DNA from: Modestobacter sp. VKM Ac-2982
GTDB lineage: Bacteria; Actinomycetota; Actinomycetes; Mycobacteriales; Geodermatophilaceae
Direction: 5' to 3'
Assembly: GCF_026967935.1 (NCBI RefSeq)
Contig: NZ_JAPVBL010000001.1
Location: 124,001-188,000, forward strand
Length of the DNA stretch: 64,000 nt
Under the pieces are notes generated by a model. That model was not told the origin of the DNA, did no database searches, and worked only from the letters and a program-made list of their open reading frames with translations. Shown in pieces: positions 1 through 7,804 of this stretch. Position 1 is the first letter of the stretch. Each line of letters starts with the position of its first letter. Position numbers and translations under genes: made by a program.

Positions 1-173
1 AGGCTGATGCCCGGGGTGCCGAAGTCCGGCGAGTCCCCGGCCACCTCGCTCAGCCGTTCCAGCAGGTCGTAGATCGCCGTCGGACCGCCCGGGTAGGCCA
101 CGAACTCACCGTGCCCCAGCCTCGGCGCAGGCCCCGCGGACGCCTTCTTGCGTGCTGCCATGCCGGCCATCAT
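1..173 (-). CDS. Hypothetical protein, 5' part only
   Basis: Minus-strand frame open to the left edge, so only the N-terminus (up to about 57 residues) is visible. Three in-frame ATGs (173, 170, 161) could start it. The one at 161 gives MAARKKASAGPAPRLGHGEF, and none has a clear ribosome binding site. The visible part continues with FVAYPGGPTAIYDLLERLSE and is not recognised. It is divergent from the SDR gene at 188, with under 30 bases between starts, so promoters must overlap coding sequence. No function assigned. Confidence 0.55.
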   Translation of the reverse strand, partial: MMAGMAARKKASAGPAPRLGHGEFVAYPGGPTAIYDLLERLSEVAGDSPDFGTPGIS

Positions 174-187
174 CCAGGCTGGGCCGC

Positions 188-983
188 ATGGAGATCTCCG
201 GTGCACGCATCTGGGTCACCGGCGCCTCGACCGGCATCGGGGCAGCGCTGGCAACGGAGCTCGCCGACCGCGGGGCCCGGGTGGCGATCAGCGCCCGCAA
301 CGCCGAGCAGCTCGCCGAGGTGGCTGGGAGCCGGATGGTCGTCGTCCCGGTGGACGTCACCGACCGGGCGGCCACCGTGGCCGCGGGCGAACGGGTCCGG
401 GAGGCCCTGGGCGGCCTGGACGTCGCCGTCCTGAACGCCGGCACCTGGTCGTCGTTCCACGTGGAACCGTGGGACTCGCAGCTGTTCGCCGACCACCTGC
501 AGGTCAACGTGATGGGCGCGGTGCACACCATGGAGGCCGTCGTCCCGCAGATGCTGGCCGCCGGTCGCGGCCGGGTCGTGGGGGTCGCCTCGGTCGCCGG
601 CTACCGCGGCCTGCCCCGCTCGGAGGCCTACAACGCGGGCAAGGCGGCGCTGATCAACCTGCTGGAGGGCCTGCGCGGCTCGCTGGCCCCGCGCGGCGTC
701 GTCGTCCAGATCGTCAACCCGGGGTTCGTGACCACCCCGGCTGACCGACCGGAACCTCTTCCCGATGCCGTTCAAGGTCGAGGCCGACGTCGCCGCTCGC
801 ACCATCGCCGACGGAATCGCCAGGGACAAGGCCGAGGTGGTCTTCCCGGTGCCGATGATGATCGGGATGAAGCTGGCCCGGCTGCTGCCGGTGCGGCTCT
901 GGACCCGGCTCACCGCCGAACTCGCCCGCCGGGGCGTGACCAAGAGGCCCAGCGACGAGTCGCCGCCGTCCGTTCGACAGTGA
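188..983 (+). pseudogene. Short-chain dehydrogenase/reductase, interrupted by a frameshift
   Basis: Classical SDR, normally a cytoplasmic NAD(P)-dependent oxidoreductase of about 265 residues. The N-terminal part has the Rossmann cofactor motif TGASTGIG, the NAG motif (LNAGTW), Ser in SVAG and YNAGK with catalytic Tyr and Lys, then NPGFVTTP. After that point the frame runs into unrelated Arg-rich sequence, while one frame over (from about 741) the expected C-terminus LTDRNLFPMPFKVEADV continues to the TGA at 981-983. One extra base around 737-740 explains this. The break lies after all catalytic residues but removes the substrate-binding C-terminus. It is either a real lesion or a base-call error. 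The ATG at 188 fits the start of the fold; a longer frame to 152 is possible. A parS palindrome lies inside the gene at 454-467. Substrate unknown. Confidence 0.85.
454..467. other. parS centromere site (copy 1)
   Basis: Perfect 14-bp palindrome GTTCCACGTGGAAC. It matches the ParB-binding parS consensus known from Pseudomonas and is close to the Streptomyces/mycobacterial GTTTCACGTGAAAC form. It lies inside the SDR reading frame, where it encodes Phe-His-Val-Glu. ParB loads here and spreads to organise and segregate the origin region. It is one of four identical copies in the window. Confidence 0.8.
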
Positions 984-1062
984 TCAGGTGACCTGACCAC
1001 TGACTGTCCCCCCGCACCAACGCGGGTGCAGGGGGACATCCGGTGATCAGGGCACCTGATCA
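981..1062. terminator. Nested inverted-repeat terminator between convergent genes
   Basis: The core hairpin at 1005-1038 has 14-base arms with one mismatch (TGTCCCCC...GGGGGACA) and a short loop. It is flanked by two copies of a small palindrome: TGATCAGG...CCTGACCA (981-999, overlapping the SDR stop codon) and TGATCAGG...CCTGATCA (1044-1062). The outermost arms, TGATCAGGTG at 981-990 and CACCTGATCA at 1053-1062, also pair perfectly. It lies between the convergent SDR gene and fabG, so it probably stops transcription from both sides. Confidence 0.7.
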
Positions 1063-1078
1063 GTGCTGAGGGTCCGGG

Positions 1079-1834
1079 TCAGGCGCGGGGGCCGCCGGCG
1101 ACGTAGATGACCTGGCCGGACACGAAGCCCGCGCCCTCGCTGCACAGGAACGACGCGGTGTGCGCGATGTCCTCGGGCTGGCCGACCCGGGCGACCGGGA
1201 TCTGCTTGGCGGCCATCTCCTTGAACTGCTCGAACGGCACGCCCACCCGCTCGGCGGTCTGCGCGGTCATCTCGGTCTCGATGAAGCCGGGGGCGATCGC
1301 GTTCGCGGTCACGTTGTACCGGCCGAGCTCGATGGCGAGGGTCTTGGTGAAGCCCTGCATGCCCGCCTTGGCCGCGGAGTAGTTGACCTGGCCGCGGTTG
1401 CCCAGCGCCGAGACGCTGGAGAGGTTCACGATCCGGCCGAACTCGGCCTCGACCATGTGCTTCTGCGCGGCCTTGCTCATCAGGAAGGCGCCCCGCAGGT
1501 GCACGCCCATGACGGCGTCCCAGTCGGCGACGCTCATCTTGAACAGCAGGTTGTCCCGGGTGATGCCGGCGTTGTTGACCAGCACCGTCGGGGCGCCCAG
1601 CTCGGCGGCGATGCGCTCGACCGCGGCGTTGACCGACTCCTCCTCGGCGACGTTCGCACCGACCGCGAGCGCCTCGCCCCCGGCCTTCTGGATCTCCTCG
1701 ACCGTGCCCGCGCAGGCGGCTTCGTCCAGGTCCAGGACGGCGACGGCCATCCCGTCCTGGGCGAACCGCCGTGCGATGGCCGCGCCGATCCCGCGCGCCG
1801 CTCCTGTGATGATCGCCGTCCGCTGCTGAGCCAC
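1079..1834 (-). CDS. fabG: 3-oxoacyl-[ACP] reductase-type SDR
   Basis: 251-residue classical SDR of the FabG kind, which reduces 3-oxoacyl-ACP or -CoA with NADPH in the cytoplasm. It has the cofactor motif TGAARGIG near residue 10, NNAG around residue 87, Ser in SSVSA and the YSAAK catalytic pair, plus PGFIETEMT and a C-terminal VSGQVIYVAGG typical of FabG. The GTG start at 1834 is chosen because GAGGAG lies about seven bases upstream; a longer frame to ATG 1867 exists but adds only an Arg-rich leader. It stands alone rather than in a fatty-acid operon, so it may serve polyhydroxyalkanoate or another 3-oxoacyl-CoA pathway. It converges on the broken SDR. Confidence 0.88.
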   Translation of the reverse strand: MAQQRTAIITGAARGIGAAIARRFAQDGMAVAVLDLDEAACAGTVEEIQKAGGEALAVGANVAEEESVNAAVERIAAELGAPTVLVNNAGITRDNLLFKMSVADWDAVMGVHLRGAFLMSKAAQKHMVEAEFGRIVNLSSVSALGNRGQVNYSAAKAGMQGFTKTLAIELGRYNVTANAIAPGFIETEMTAQTAERVGVPFEQFKEMAAKQIPVARVGQPEDIAHTASFLCSEGAGFVSGQVIYVAGGPRA

Positions 1835-1936
1835 TGCATCTCCTCGTCGAGTACGTCGACGGGCCATGGTCGTCCGGCCCGCCGTGCTGCCGTCCTGCCT
1901 ATCACCAGCCCACCGCGGCCGCGCACCCGACCGGGT

Positions 1937-1942
1937 TACGCT
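1937..1942 (+). promoter_or_regulatory. Likely -10 element for the ykoEDC riboswitch transcript
   Basis: TACGCT fits the actinobacterial TAnnnT -10 pattern and lies about 13 bases before the TPP aptamer, so transcription would start just ahead of it. No clear -35 is visible. Placement, rather than a strong match, is the argument. Confidence 0.35.
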
Positions 1943-1954
1943 CGCCGCTCACAC

Positions 1955-2038
1955 ACGACAGGGGAGCGCCTCGGCGCTGAGAGTGCGGGCAACCGCAGAC
2001 CCTCGAACCTGATCCGGGTCATGCCGGCGCAGGGAGTC
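1955..2038 (+). promoter_or_regulatory. TPP riboswitch (THI element) 1
   Basis: Carries both conserved halves of the thiamine-pyrophosphate aptamer: GGGGAG...GCTGAGAGT at the 5' side and the thi-box core ACCTGATCCGGGTCATGCCG followed by GCGCAGGGA. It sits directly before ykoE. The ribosome binding site GGAGGAG (2040-2046) begins immediately after the aptamer, and no terminator hairpin is seen, so repression by TPP at the translation step is likely. Its identity matches the transported vitamin. Confidence 0.93.
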
Positions 2039-2050
2039 TGGAGGAGAACC

Positions 2051-2665
2051 ATGGCCGAACCGGCCGTCCGTCCGTCCGACGCTGCCCAGGGCGCGCCGCG
2101 CCGCAGCTGGCGCACCGTCGACATCGTCGTCACCGCCGTGCTGGGCGTCGCCTTCGGCGTCGTCTTCTGGGCCTGGGGCCTGCTCTGGGCCGCCACCGGC
2201 CCGGCCTTCGGCGCCTTCCCGCCCGGCCAGGCCTTCATGTACGGCGTGTGGCTGCTGCCCGCCGTCCTCGCCCCGCTGATCATCCGCAAGCCCGGCGCCG
2301 CCCTGTTCGCCGAGCTGATCGCCGGGATCGTCTCCGCGCTGCTGGGCTCGGCCTGGGGCTCGCTGGTGATCGTCTACGGCCTGCTGCAGGGCCTGGCCGG
2401 GGAGCTGGGCTTCGCCGCCTTCGGCTGGCGCCGGTACAGCTGGCCGCAGGCGTTGCTGGCCGCCGCGCTCGCCGGGGGCACGGCCGCCGGGCTGGACCTC
2501 GTCAACTACTACCCGGACTGGACCGCCGGCTGGATGACGACGTACACGGCGCTCATCGTGGTCAGCACCGTGGTGATCGCCGGGCTGGGCGGGATCGCGC
2601 TGACCCGGGCGCTGGCCGCCAGCGGGGTGCTGTCGTCCTTCGCCTCCGGCCGGGCACGGGTCTGA
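2051..2665 (+). CDS. ykoE: ECF transporter S component for thiamine or its pyrimidine precursor (YkoE)
   Basis: 204-residue membrane protein that binds substrate in an energy-coupling-factor importer. After a polar N-terminus (about 20 residues) there are five to six hydrophobic segments, with the YkoE-typical stretch GPAFGAFPPGQAFMYGVWLL and LGSAWGSLVIVYGLLQGL. YkoE families import hydroxymethylpyrimidine or thiamine, and the TPP riboswitch just upstream supports this. Start at ATG 2051, six bases after GGAGGAG. It overlaps the next gene by one base (TGATG), so ykoE, ykoD and ykoC form one translationally coupled operon. Confidence 0.9.
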   Translation: MAEPAVRPSDAAQGAPRRSWRTVDIVVTAVLGVAFGVVFWAWGLLWAATGPAFGAFPPGQAFMYGVWLLPAVLAPLIIRKPGAALFAELIAGIVSALLGSAWGSLVIVYGLLQGLAGELGFAAFGWRRYSWPQALLAAALAGGTAAGLDLVNYYPDWTAGWMTTYTALIVVSTVVIAGLGGIALTRALAASGVLSSFASGRARV

Positions 2666-4152
2666 TGGAGGACCCCGTCCCACCCCGCGGCACGCGCCGC
2701 GCGCCGCGGGTCCCGGGGACGGGGTCGTTCCAGCACGACGGGGTCGGTCCGGCCGCCGTCCGGCTCGCCGGGTTCGGGTTCCGGCACGCCAGCCGGCGGG
2801 CCTGGGCGGTGCAGGACGTCGACCTGCGGATCGAGCCCGGCGAGCGGGTGCTGCTCACCGGCGCCTCCGGGGCGGGCAAGTCGACCCTGCTGCGCGCGCT
2901 GGGCGGCCTGCTCGAGCCGGAGTCCGGCGACGCCGCCGGCGAGCTGACCGTGGACGGCGCCGCCCCCGACCGGCGGCGCCAGCGGGTCGGGGTGGTCTTC
3001 CAGGACCCCGACGCGCAGCTGGTGATGACCCGGGCCGGGGACGACGTCGCCTTCGGCCTGGAGAACACCGGGACGCCGCCGGAGCTGATCTGGCCCGCCG
3101 TCGACACCGCCCTGGACGCCGTCGGGTTCTGCCTCGGCCGGGACCACGCCACCGCGGCGCTGTCCGGCGGGCAGAAGCAGCGGCTGGTGCTGGCCGGCGC
3201 GCTGGCGCCGCGTCCGGGCCTGCTGCTGCTCGACGAGCCGACCGCCCAGCTCGACCCGGACGGCGCGGCGCTGGTGCGGGCCGCCGTCGCCCGCGCGGTG
3301 GCCGACCGCTCGGCGACGCTGGTCGTCGTCGACCACGACGTCGAGGCCTGGCTGCCGCTTGTCGACCGGGTGGTGGAGCTCCTCCCCCACGGCGGCACGG
3401 TGGAGCACCCGCCCGGGTGGCGGCCGGCGCCGCTGCGCATGCCCGTGCGGTGGGTGCACGAGCCCGGCGAGGTGCTGCTGGCCGGCGAGGCGGCCGGCTT
3501 CACCCACCGTGGCAGCGCCCGGCCCGCGCTGGCGCCCACCGACGTCGCCCTGCGGGCCGGCCGAACCCTGGCCGTCACCGGACCGAACGGCACCGGGAAG
3601 TCCACCCTGGCGCTGCTGCTCGCCGGGCTCCGGGCGCCGACCACCGGCCGGGTCGTCGCCGCGCCCACGGTGACCGCCGGGCTGCGCCGTCCGGACCGGC
3701 CACCGCACCGCTGGCCGGCCGCGGAGCTGGCGACCCGGATCGGCACCGTCTTCCAGCAGCCCGAGCACCAGTTCCTCACCGGCCGGGTGCGCGACGAGCT
3801 CGCGCTGGGGTCGCTGCGGTCAGGGGCGGGTGCCGCGCAGGCCCGGGCCACGGCCGAGGAGCTGCTCGAGCGGCTGGGTCTGGCCGCCCTCGCCGACGCC
3901 AACCCGTTCACCCTCTCCGGCGGCCAGCAGCGGCGGCTGTCGGTGGCGACCGCGCTGGCCACCGCCCCGCGGGTGCTGGTCCTCGACGAGCCGACCTTCG
4001 GGCAGGACCGGGAGACCTGGGCCGAGCTGGTGGCGCTGCTGGCCGAGCAGCAGGACGGTGACCGGGCGCTGTGCCTGGTCACCCACGACGCCGCCGTGGT
4101 CACCGCGCTCGCCGACGACGTGTGCACCCTCGGCGTCCCGGTGCCGGTGTGA
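2665..4152 (+). CDS. ykoD: ECF transporter fused double ATPase (YkoD)
   Basis: 495 residues made of two ABC ATPase domains in one chain, driving the Yko thiamine/pyrimidine importer at the inner face of the membrane. The first domain has Walker A GASGAGKST (about residue 70), signature LSGGQKQR and Walker B LLLLDEPTAQLD. The second has GPNGTGKST, LSGGQQRR and VLVLDEPTFGQD. Both Q-loops are visible (VVFQDPDAQL and VFQQPEHQF). The start ATG overlaps the ykoE stop. The first 40 residues are Pro- and Arg-rich and not conserved, so a later start is possible. Its stop overlaps the GTG of ykoC. Confidence 0.92.
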   Translation: MEDPVPPRGTRRAPRVPGTGSFQHDGVGPAAVRLAGFGFRHASRRAWAVQDVDLRIEPGERVLLTGASGAGKSTLLRALGGLLEPESGDAAGELTVDGAAPDRRRQRVGVVFQDPDAQLVMTRAGDDVAFGLENTGTPPELIWPAVDTALDAVGFCLGRDHATAALSGGQKQRLVLAGALAPRPGLLLLDEPTAQLDPDGAALVRAAVARAVADRSATLVVVDHDVEAWLPLVDRVVELLPHGGTVEHPPGWRPAPLRMPVRWVHEPGEVLLAGEAAGFTHRGSARPALAPTDVALRAGRTLAVTGPNGTGKSTLALLLAGLRAPTTGRVVAAPTVTAGLRRPDRPPHRWPAAELATRIGTVFQQPEHQFLTGRVRDELALGSLRSGAGAAQARATAEELLERLGLAALADANPFTLSGGQQRRLSVATALATAPRVLVLDEPTFGQDRETWAELVALLAEQQDGDRALCLVTHDAAVVTALADDVCTLGVPVPV

Positions 4153-4916
4153 GCGCCCCGCTCTCCCTGGGACCGGCCCGGCCGGTGCCGCTGTCCGCGG
4201 TCAACCCGGTGGCCCAGCTGTCGGCCGTCCTCGTCGTCACCTGCGTGCTGCTGGTCAGCGGTGACCTGGTGACGCCGGGCGTGCTGCTCGCCGCCGAACT
4301 CGCGCTGCTGCCGGCCGCCGGGCTGAGCCGGCCCGGCGACGTGTTGCGCCGCACCTGGCCGCTGCTGCTCAGCGCGCTCGGCGTGGCGTGGGTGAACGTC
4401 GCCTTCGGCTCGCTGGACGGCGCCGAGGCCTGGCTCAGCGGGGCCACCTGGGCGCTGCGGGTGGTGGCCCTGGCGCTGCCCGGCATCCTGCTGGTCGCCT
4501 CCACCGACCCGGTGCGGCTGGCCGACGCGCTGACCGTGCACTGGCGGGTGTCCACCCGGTTCGCCTACGGCTCGCTCGCCGCGCTGCGGCTGGTGCCGCT
4601 GCTGGCCGCGGAGTGGGAGACGATCCGGCTGGCCCGCCGCGCCCGCGGGGTGGAAGGCGGCCGGGACCCGGTGGCGCACGTGCGACTGCTGGCGAGCACC
4701 GCGTTCGCCCTGCTGGTGGGGGCGATCCGGCGGGGCAGCCGGCTGGCCACCGCCATGGACGCGCGGGGCTTCGACTCCGGCGTGACCCGGACGAACGCCC
4801 GCGGGTCCCGGCTGCAGCCGCTGGACCGGTGGTTCGTCACCGGGGCGGTCGCCCTCTGCGCGGCGGCGGTCACCGCGAGCGTGCTCAGCGGGGCCTGGTC
4901 GCCGGTCTTCTCCTGA
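4149..4916 (+). CDS. ykoC: ECF transporter T component (YkoC)
   Basis: 255-residue membrane protein linking the S component to the ATPases. About five hydrophobic segments are seen, together with the EcfT coupling motifs: ARRARGVE near residue 165 and AMDARGF near residue 205, both of the A-R-G type that contacts the ATPase. It starts at GTG 4149, overlapping the ykoD stop (GTGA). It is the last gene of the riboswitch-controlled operon and converges on the minus-strand membrane-protein gene, with only three bases between the stops. Confidence 0.9.
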   Translation: MSAPLSLGPARPVPLSAVNPVAQLSAVLVVTCVLLVSGDLVTPGVLLAAELALLPAAGLSRPGDVLRRTWPLLLSALGVAWVNVAFGSLDGAEAWLSGATWALRVVALALPGILLVASTDPVRLADALTVHWRVSTRFAYGSLAALRLVPLLAAEWETIRLARRARGVEGGRDPVAHVRLLASTAFALLVGAIRRGSRLATAMDARGFDSGVTRTNARGSRLQPLDRWFVTGAVALCAAAVTASVLSGAWSPVFS

Positions 4917-4919
4917 GGG

Positions 4920-6329
4920 TCAGTCCGGGGGCCGGGCCGTCCCGACGGCGAGCGCACCCAACGCCAGCGACCAGAGCAGCGCAGCGCCGACCAGCCACCA
5001 GGGCACCGCGCCGAGCAGCAGTGCCAGGGCGACCGGCGCGGTGCCCAACAGCCCGACGTCCGGCCCACGCACCAGGGTGCTGCTCACCCCGACCGGCACC
5101 GCGCCCATCGGGGAGGCGAGCACCGGCCCCGACCAGTCCAGGTCGGGGCGGTAGCCGGCGCGCACGGCCGCGCCCGCCCAGGCCGGTGCGGTGACCACGC
5201 CGAGCACCAGCCAGGCCGCCGGTGCGCCGGTGCCCTGCCCGATGAGCAGCGCCGAGACCCCACAGACTCCCGCGAGCACCGCGGCCGGCACGACGGCCCG
5301 GGCCCAGACGACCGCCGCGCCGCCCAGCGGCAGCCCGCGGTCGGCCGCCGGTGCTGCGGACGCCCGCCGGCTCGGCTCACCGAGGGACGTCGCCGCGAGC
5401 CACCAGCCGAGGACGACGGTCACCGCCACCAGCGCGGGCAGCCCGGCCAGCCCCTCGGTGCGGGCAGCCAGCACCGGCAGCGCCGCGCCGACCGCCAGCT
5501 GCCCCCACCGCCACGGTGACCGGGCCAGCACCGCCAGGTCACCCGCGACGACCGCCTGCCAGGGGTGCCGCACCCAGCGCCAGGCCAGCGGCCGCCGCGG
5601 CCGGCGCACCGTCGTCCCGAGCGCCCGGCCGAGCTCCCGGGTGTCCAGCGAGAAGACCGACGCGGTCGCGTACTGCGCGGTCTCCCCCGATGCGCGCAGC
5701 GCACCGGCGGGCAGGTCCGCCAGCCGGCGGTCGGCCAGGACCAGGCAGAGGACGGCGAGCCCCAGCAGCACCGCGAGCACGCCGGACGCCAGCGGCGCGG
5801 GCAGCGACCACGCCCGCCCCGCGGCGTCCGGCAGCACCACGTCCAGCCGAGCGACCACGGACCCGGCGACGGCGGGACCGACCACGGCCACCGCGGCCAC
5901 CGCGCCGGCGACCGGGGGCACCCAGCCGCCCCCGCCACCGGCCTGCCGGACGACGAGCACCGCGACGGCGATCACCGCCAGCAGCGCACCGGCGGCCAGC
6001 CCGGCGAGCACGCCGGCCGGTGTCCGGGTCCAGGCCAGCACCACCGGGACGCCGACGGTCAGCGCCGCCGCGACGGCGAGGCCGACCGACCTGCGCAGCT
6101 CGCCACGGAGCAACCCGCGGCGCTCCGCGGGCAGCGGCAACCACCACCCCACGGCCGCCGGCGTGGCGCTGACCGGCCCCAGCCGGGCGAACAGCGCGGT
6201 CAGGCCCGCGGCGAGGGAGAGGGCGACGACCGCCGCGGTCAGCGCGCCGGGGAGCACCGCCGCGTCCGCGGCCGGCCGGGCGGCGATCTGCTCCCGGAGG
6301 CTGGACACCGTGCCCCCGCAGAGCGCCAC
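4920..6329 (-). CDS. Large multi-pass membrane protein, partner of the adjacent ABC ATPase (DUF6297-like)
   Basis: 469 residues from GTG 6329, almost entirely Ala/Leu/Val/Gly-rich membrane segments (10 or more) with short Arg-rich loops. It follows the ABC ATPase and most likely forms the membrane part of that transporter. The match to the actinobacterial DUF6297 group is from memory and moderate. The start is unclear. The frame stays open back to the ATPase stop codon at 6498-6500, and the upstream part (for example DEWSGTAVRRFTRRA) reads like coding sequence, yet contains no ATG or GTG. A CTG at 6470 is the only near-cognate start there. Substrate unknown; the operon context hints at a thiamine-related compound. 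Confidence 0.7.
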   Translation of the reverse strand: MALCGGTVSSLREQIAARPAADAAVLPGALTAAVVALSLAAGLTALFARLGPVSATPAAVGWWLPLPAERRGLLRGELRRSVGLAVAAALTVGVPVVLAWTRTPAGVLAGLAAGALLAVIAVAVLVVRQAGGGGGWVPPVAGAVAAVAVVGPAVAGSVVARLDVVLPDAAGRAWSLPAPLASGVLAVLLGLAVLCLVLADRRLADLPAGALRASGETAQYATASVFSLDTRELGRALGTTVRRPRRPLAWRWVRHPWQAVVAGDLAVLARSPWRWGQLAVGAALPVLAARTEGLAGLPALVAVTVVLGWWLAATSLGEPSRRASAAPAADRGLPLGGAAVVWARAVVPAAVLAGVCGVSALLIGQGTGAPAAWLVLGVVTAPAWAGAAVRAGYRPDLDWSGPVLASPMGAVPVGVSSTLVRGPDVGLLGTAPVALALLLGAVPWWLVGAALLWSLALGALAVGTARPPD

Positions 6330-6497
6330 GAAGACCCCCGCGGAGGTGAGCGCGGAGAGCGTGTCCCCGACCCGGGTCAGCCAGCTGGTGTCGGCCCGGG
6401 CTGCCGTCGCCCGGCGGGTGAAGCGACGGACGGCGGTGCCGCTCCACTCGTCCGCCGGCCGCGCCCGCAGTGGGGCCGTCGCCGCCGTGGCCGTGGC

Positions 6498-7175
6498 TCA
6501 GCCCTCCTGCAACGCCGCGACGGCGTCCTCGGGCGCGACCACCGGGCACTCGTCCTCACCGACCACCAGGGCCAGGTCGGCGAGCGTGCCGATGAACGCG
6601 GGGTCGTGGCTGGCGAACAGCACTGCACCACCGGCGTCCACCAGCGCCGCGAGCCGGTCGGCCAGCACCCGGCGCATCGCGGTGTCCAGCCGGCGTTCCG
6701 GCTCGTCGAGCACCAGCAGGTCGGCCGGGCGGACCAGCGCACCGGCCAGCGCCAGCCGCCGGCGCTGCCCGGAGGAGAGCGCCGAGGGCAGCGCGCCGGC
6801 CCGGTCGGTCAGCCCGAAGGCGGCCAGCTCGGCGGCGACCACCTGCTCGGCATCAGCGACCCCGTGGGCGCGGGCGGTCAGCAGCAGGTGCTCCGCACCG
6901 GTCAGCGACGGGAAGAACGCGTCGTCGTCCAGCACCCCGGCGACCGAGCGGCGGAAGCCGGCGTCCCGCTCGTCGACCGGACCGCCGGCGAAGCGCACCG
7001 TCCCGGCCAGTGGCGGCAGCAGCCCGACCATCGTCTGCAGCACGGTCGACTTGCCCGCGCCGTTCGGGCCGACCAGCGCGACCGCCGTCCCGGGTGCGAC
7101 CGACACCGTCACCGGCGCGCACACCGGCGCGTCGCCGTAGCCGACCGACAGCTGCTCGGCGGCCAGCAGGACCAT
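6498..7175 (-). CDS. ABC transporter ATP-binding protein
   Basis: 225 residues, one ABC ATPase domain. It shows Walker A GPNGAGKST, a degenerate signature LSSGQRRR (Ser for the first Gly), Walker B LLVLDEPERRLD and the H-loop SHD. The architecture is like exporter or ABC-2 type ATPases rather than importers, and no binding-protein gene is nearby. Start ATG 7175 overlaps the tenA stop (TGATG), so it is translationally coupled to the TenA genes. The membrane protein downstream is its probable partner. Whether it moves a thiamine breakdown product is unproven. Confidence 0.8.
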   Translation of the reverse strand: MVLLAAEQLSVGYGDAPVCAPVTVSVAPGTAVALVGPNGAGKSTVLQTMVGLLPPLAGTVRFAGGPVDERDAGFRRSVAGVLDDDAFFPSLTGAEHLLLTARAHGVADAEQVVAAELAAFGLTDRAGALPSALSSGQRRRLALAGALVRPADLLVLDEPERRLDTAMRRVLADRLAALVDAGGAVLFASHDPAFIGTLADLALVVGEDECPVVAPEDAVAALQEG

Positions 7176-7804
7176 CAGCCGAGCCCCGCACCACCGCGCC
7201 AGGCGGCGTCGAAGAAGCCGATCTCCAGCTCCATGGCCCGGCGGTAGGCGCGGCGCACCGCGGGGCTGTCGGCAGCGGTCCCGTCCAGCAGCCGTTCCAG
7301 CGTGCCGGTCAGCTCCTCCAGGCCGGGGTCGGCGTAGGTGGTGACCCACTCGCCGTAGGTGCTCGCCGACCGGCCGGCCAGCGACTGCCCGAGGTGGGCG
7401 TACAGCCGCATGCACGGCGTCATCGCCGCGCAGGTCAGCCCGACCCCGCCCAGGGACGCCGTGGCGAGCAGGAAGTCGGTGTAGGCGAGCGTGGCCGGCA
7501 ACGGCTCGACCGCGGCCAGGTCGATGCCCCAGCGGGCCGCGTACCCCTCGTGCAGCCGCAGCTCCTCGCGGACCCCGGTGAGCAGGTCGGCGAAGACGTC
7601 CAGCCCGGCCCGGTCGGGGCTGTGCGCGGCGCCGAGGGCGTAGGCGCGGGCGAAGGACTCCAGGAAGAACGCGTCCTGGGCCACGTAGCCGGCGAACTTC
7701 TCCGCCGGCAGGCTGCCGTCGGCGATGCCCTGCACGAACGGGTGCGCCAGCGCGACGGTGGCGAGATCGGCGTTGGCGGCCCAGAGGTCGACGGACAGGT
7801 TCAT
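7175..7804 (-). CDS. tenA: TenA family aminopyrimidine aminohydrolase (thiaminase II), Cys type
   Basis: 209 residues. TenA hydrolyses aminopyrimidine breakdown products of thiamine to hydroxymethylpyrimidine, a salvage reaction in the cytoplasm. Seen: AHPFVQGIADGSLP at the N-terminus, YVAQDAFFL (active-site Asp and Tyr region), MTPCMRLYAHLG with the catalytic Cys, and MELEIGFFDAAW with the conserved Glu. The length is normal for the family. ATG 7804 overlaps the stop of the second TenA-like gene (ATGA), and its own stop overlaps the ABC ATPase start. The position between two TPP-riboswitch units fits thiamine salvage. Confidence 0.9.
   Translation of the reverse strand: MNLSVDLWAANADLATVALAHPFVQGIADGSLPAEKFAGYVAQDAFFLESFARAYALGAAHSPDRAGLDVFADLLTGVREELRLHEGYAARWGIDLAAVEPLPATLAYTDFLLATASLGGVGLTCAAMTPCMRLYAHLGQSLAGRSASTYGEWVTTYADPGLEELTGTLERLLDGTAADSPAVRRAYRRAMELEIGFFDAAWRGGAGLG

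Noticed and set aside
2562-4679. Long minus-strand open frame (about 700 codons) opposite ykoD/ykoC
   Set aside because: Low-complexity Arg/Pro/Ser-rich translation without motifs; a GC-rich shadow of the real ABC ATPase.
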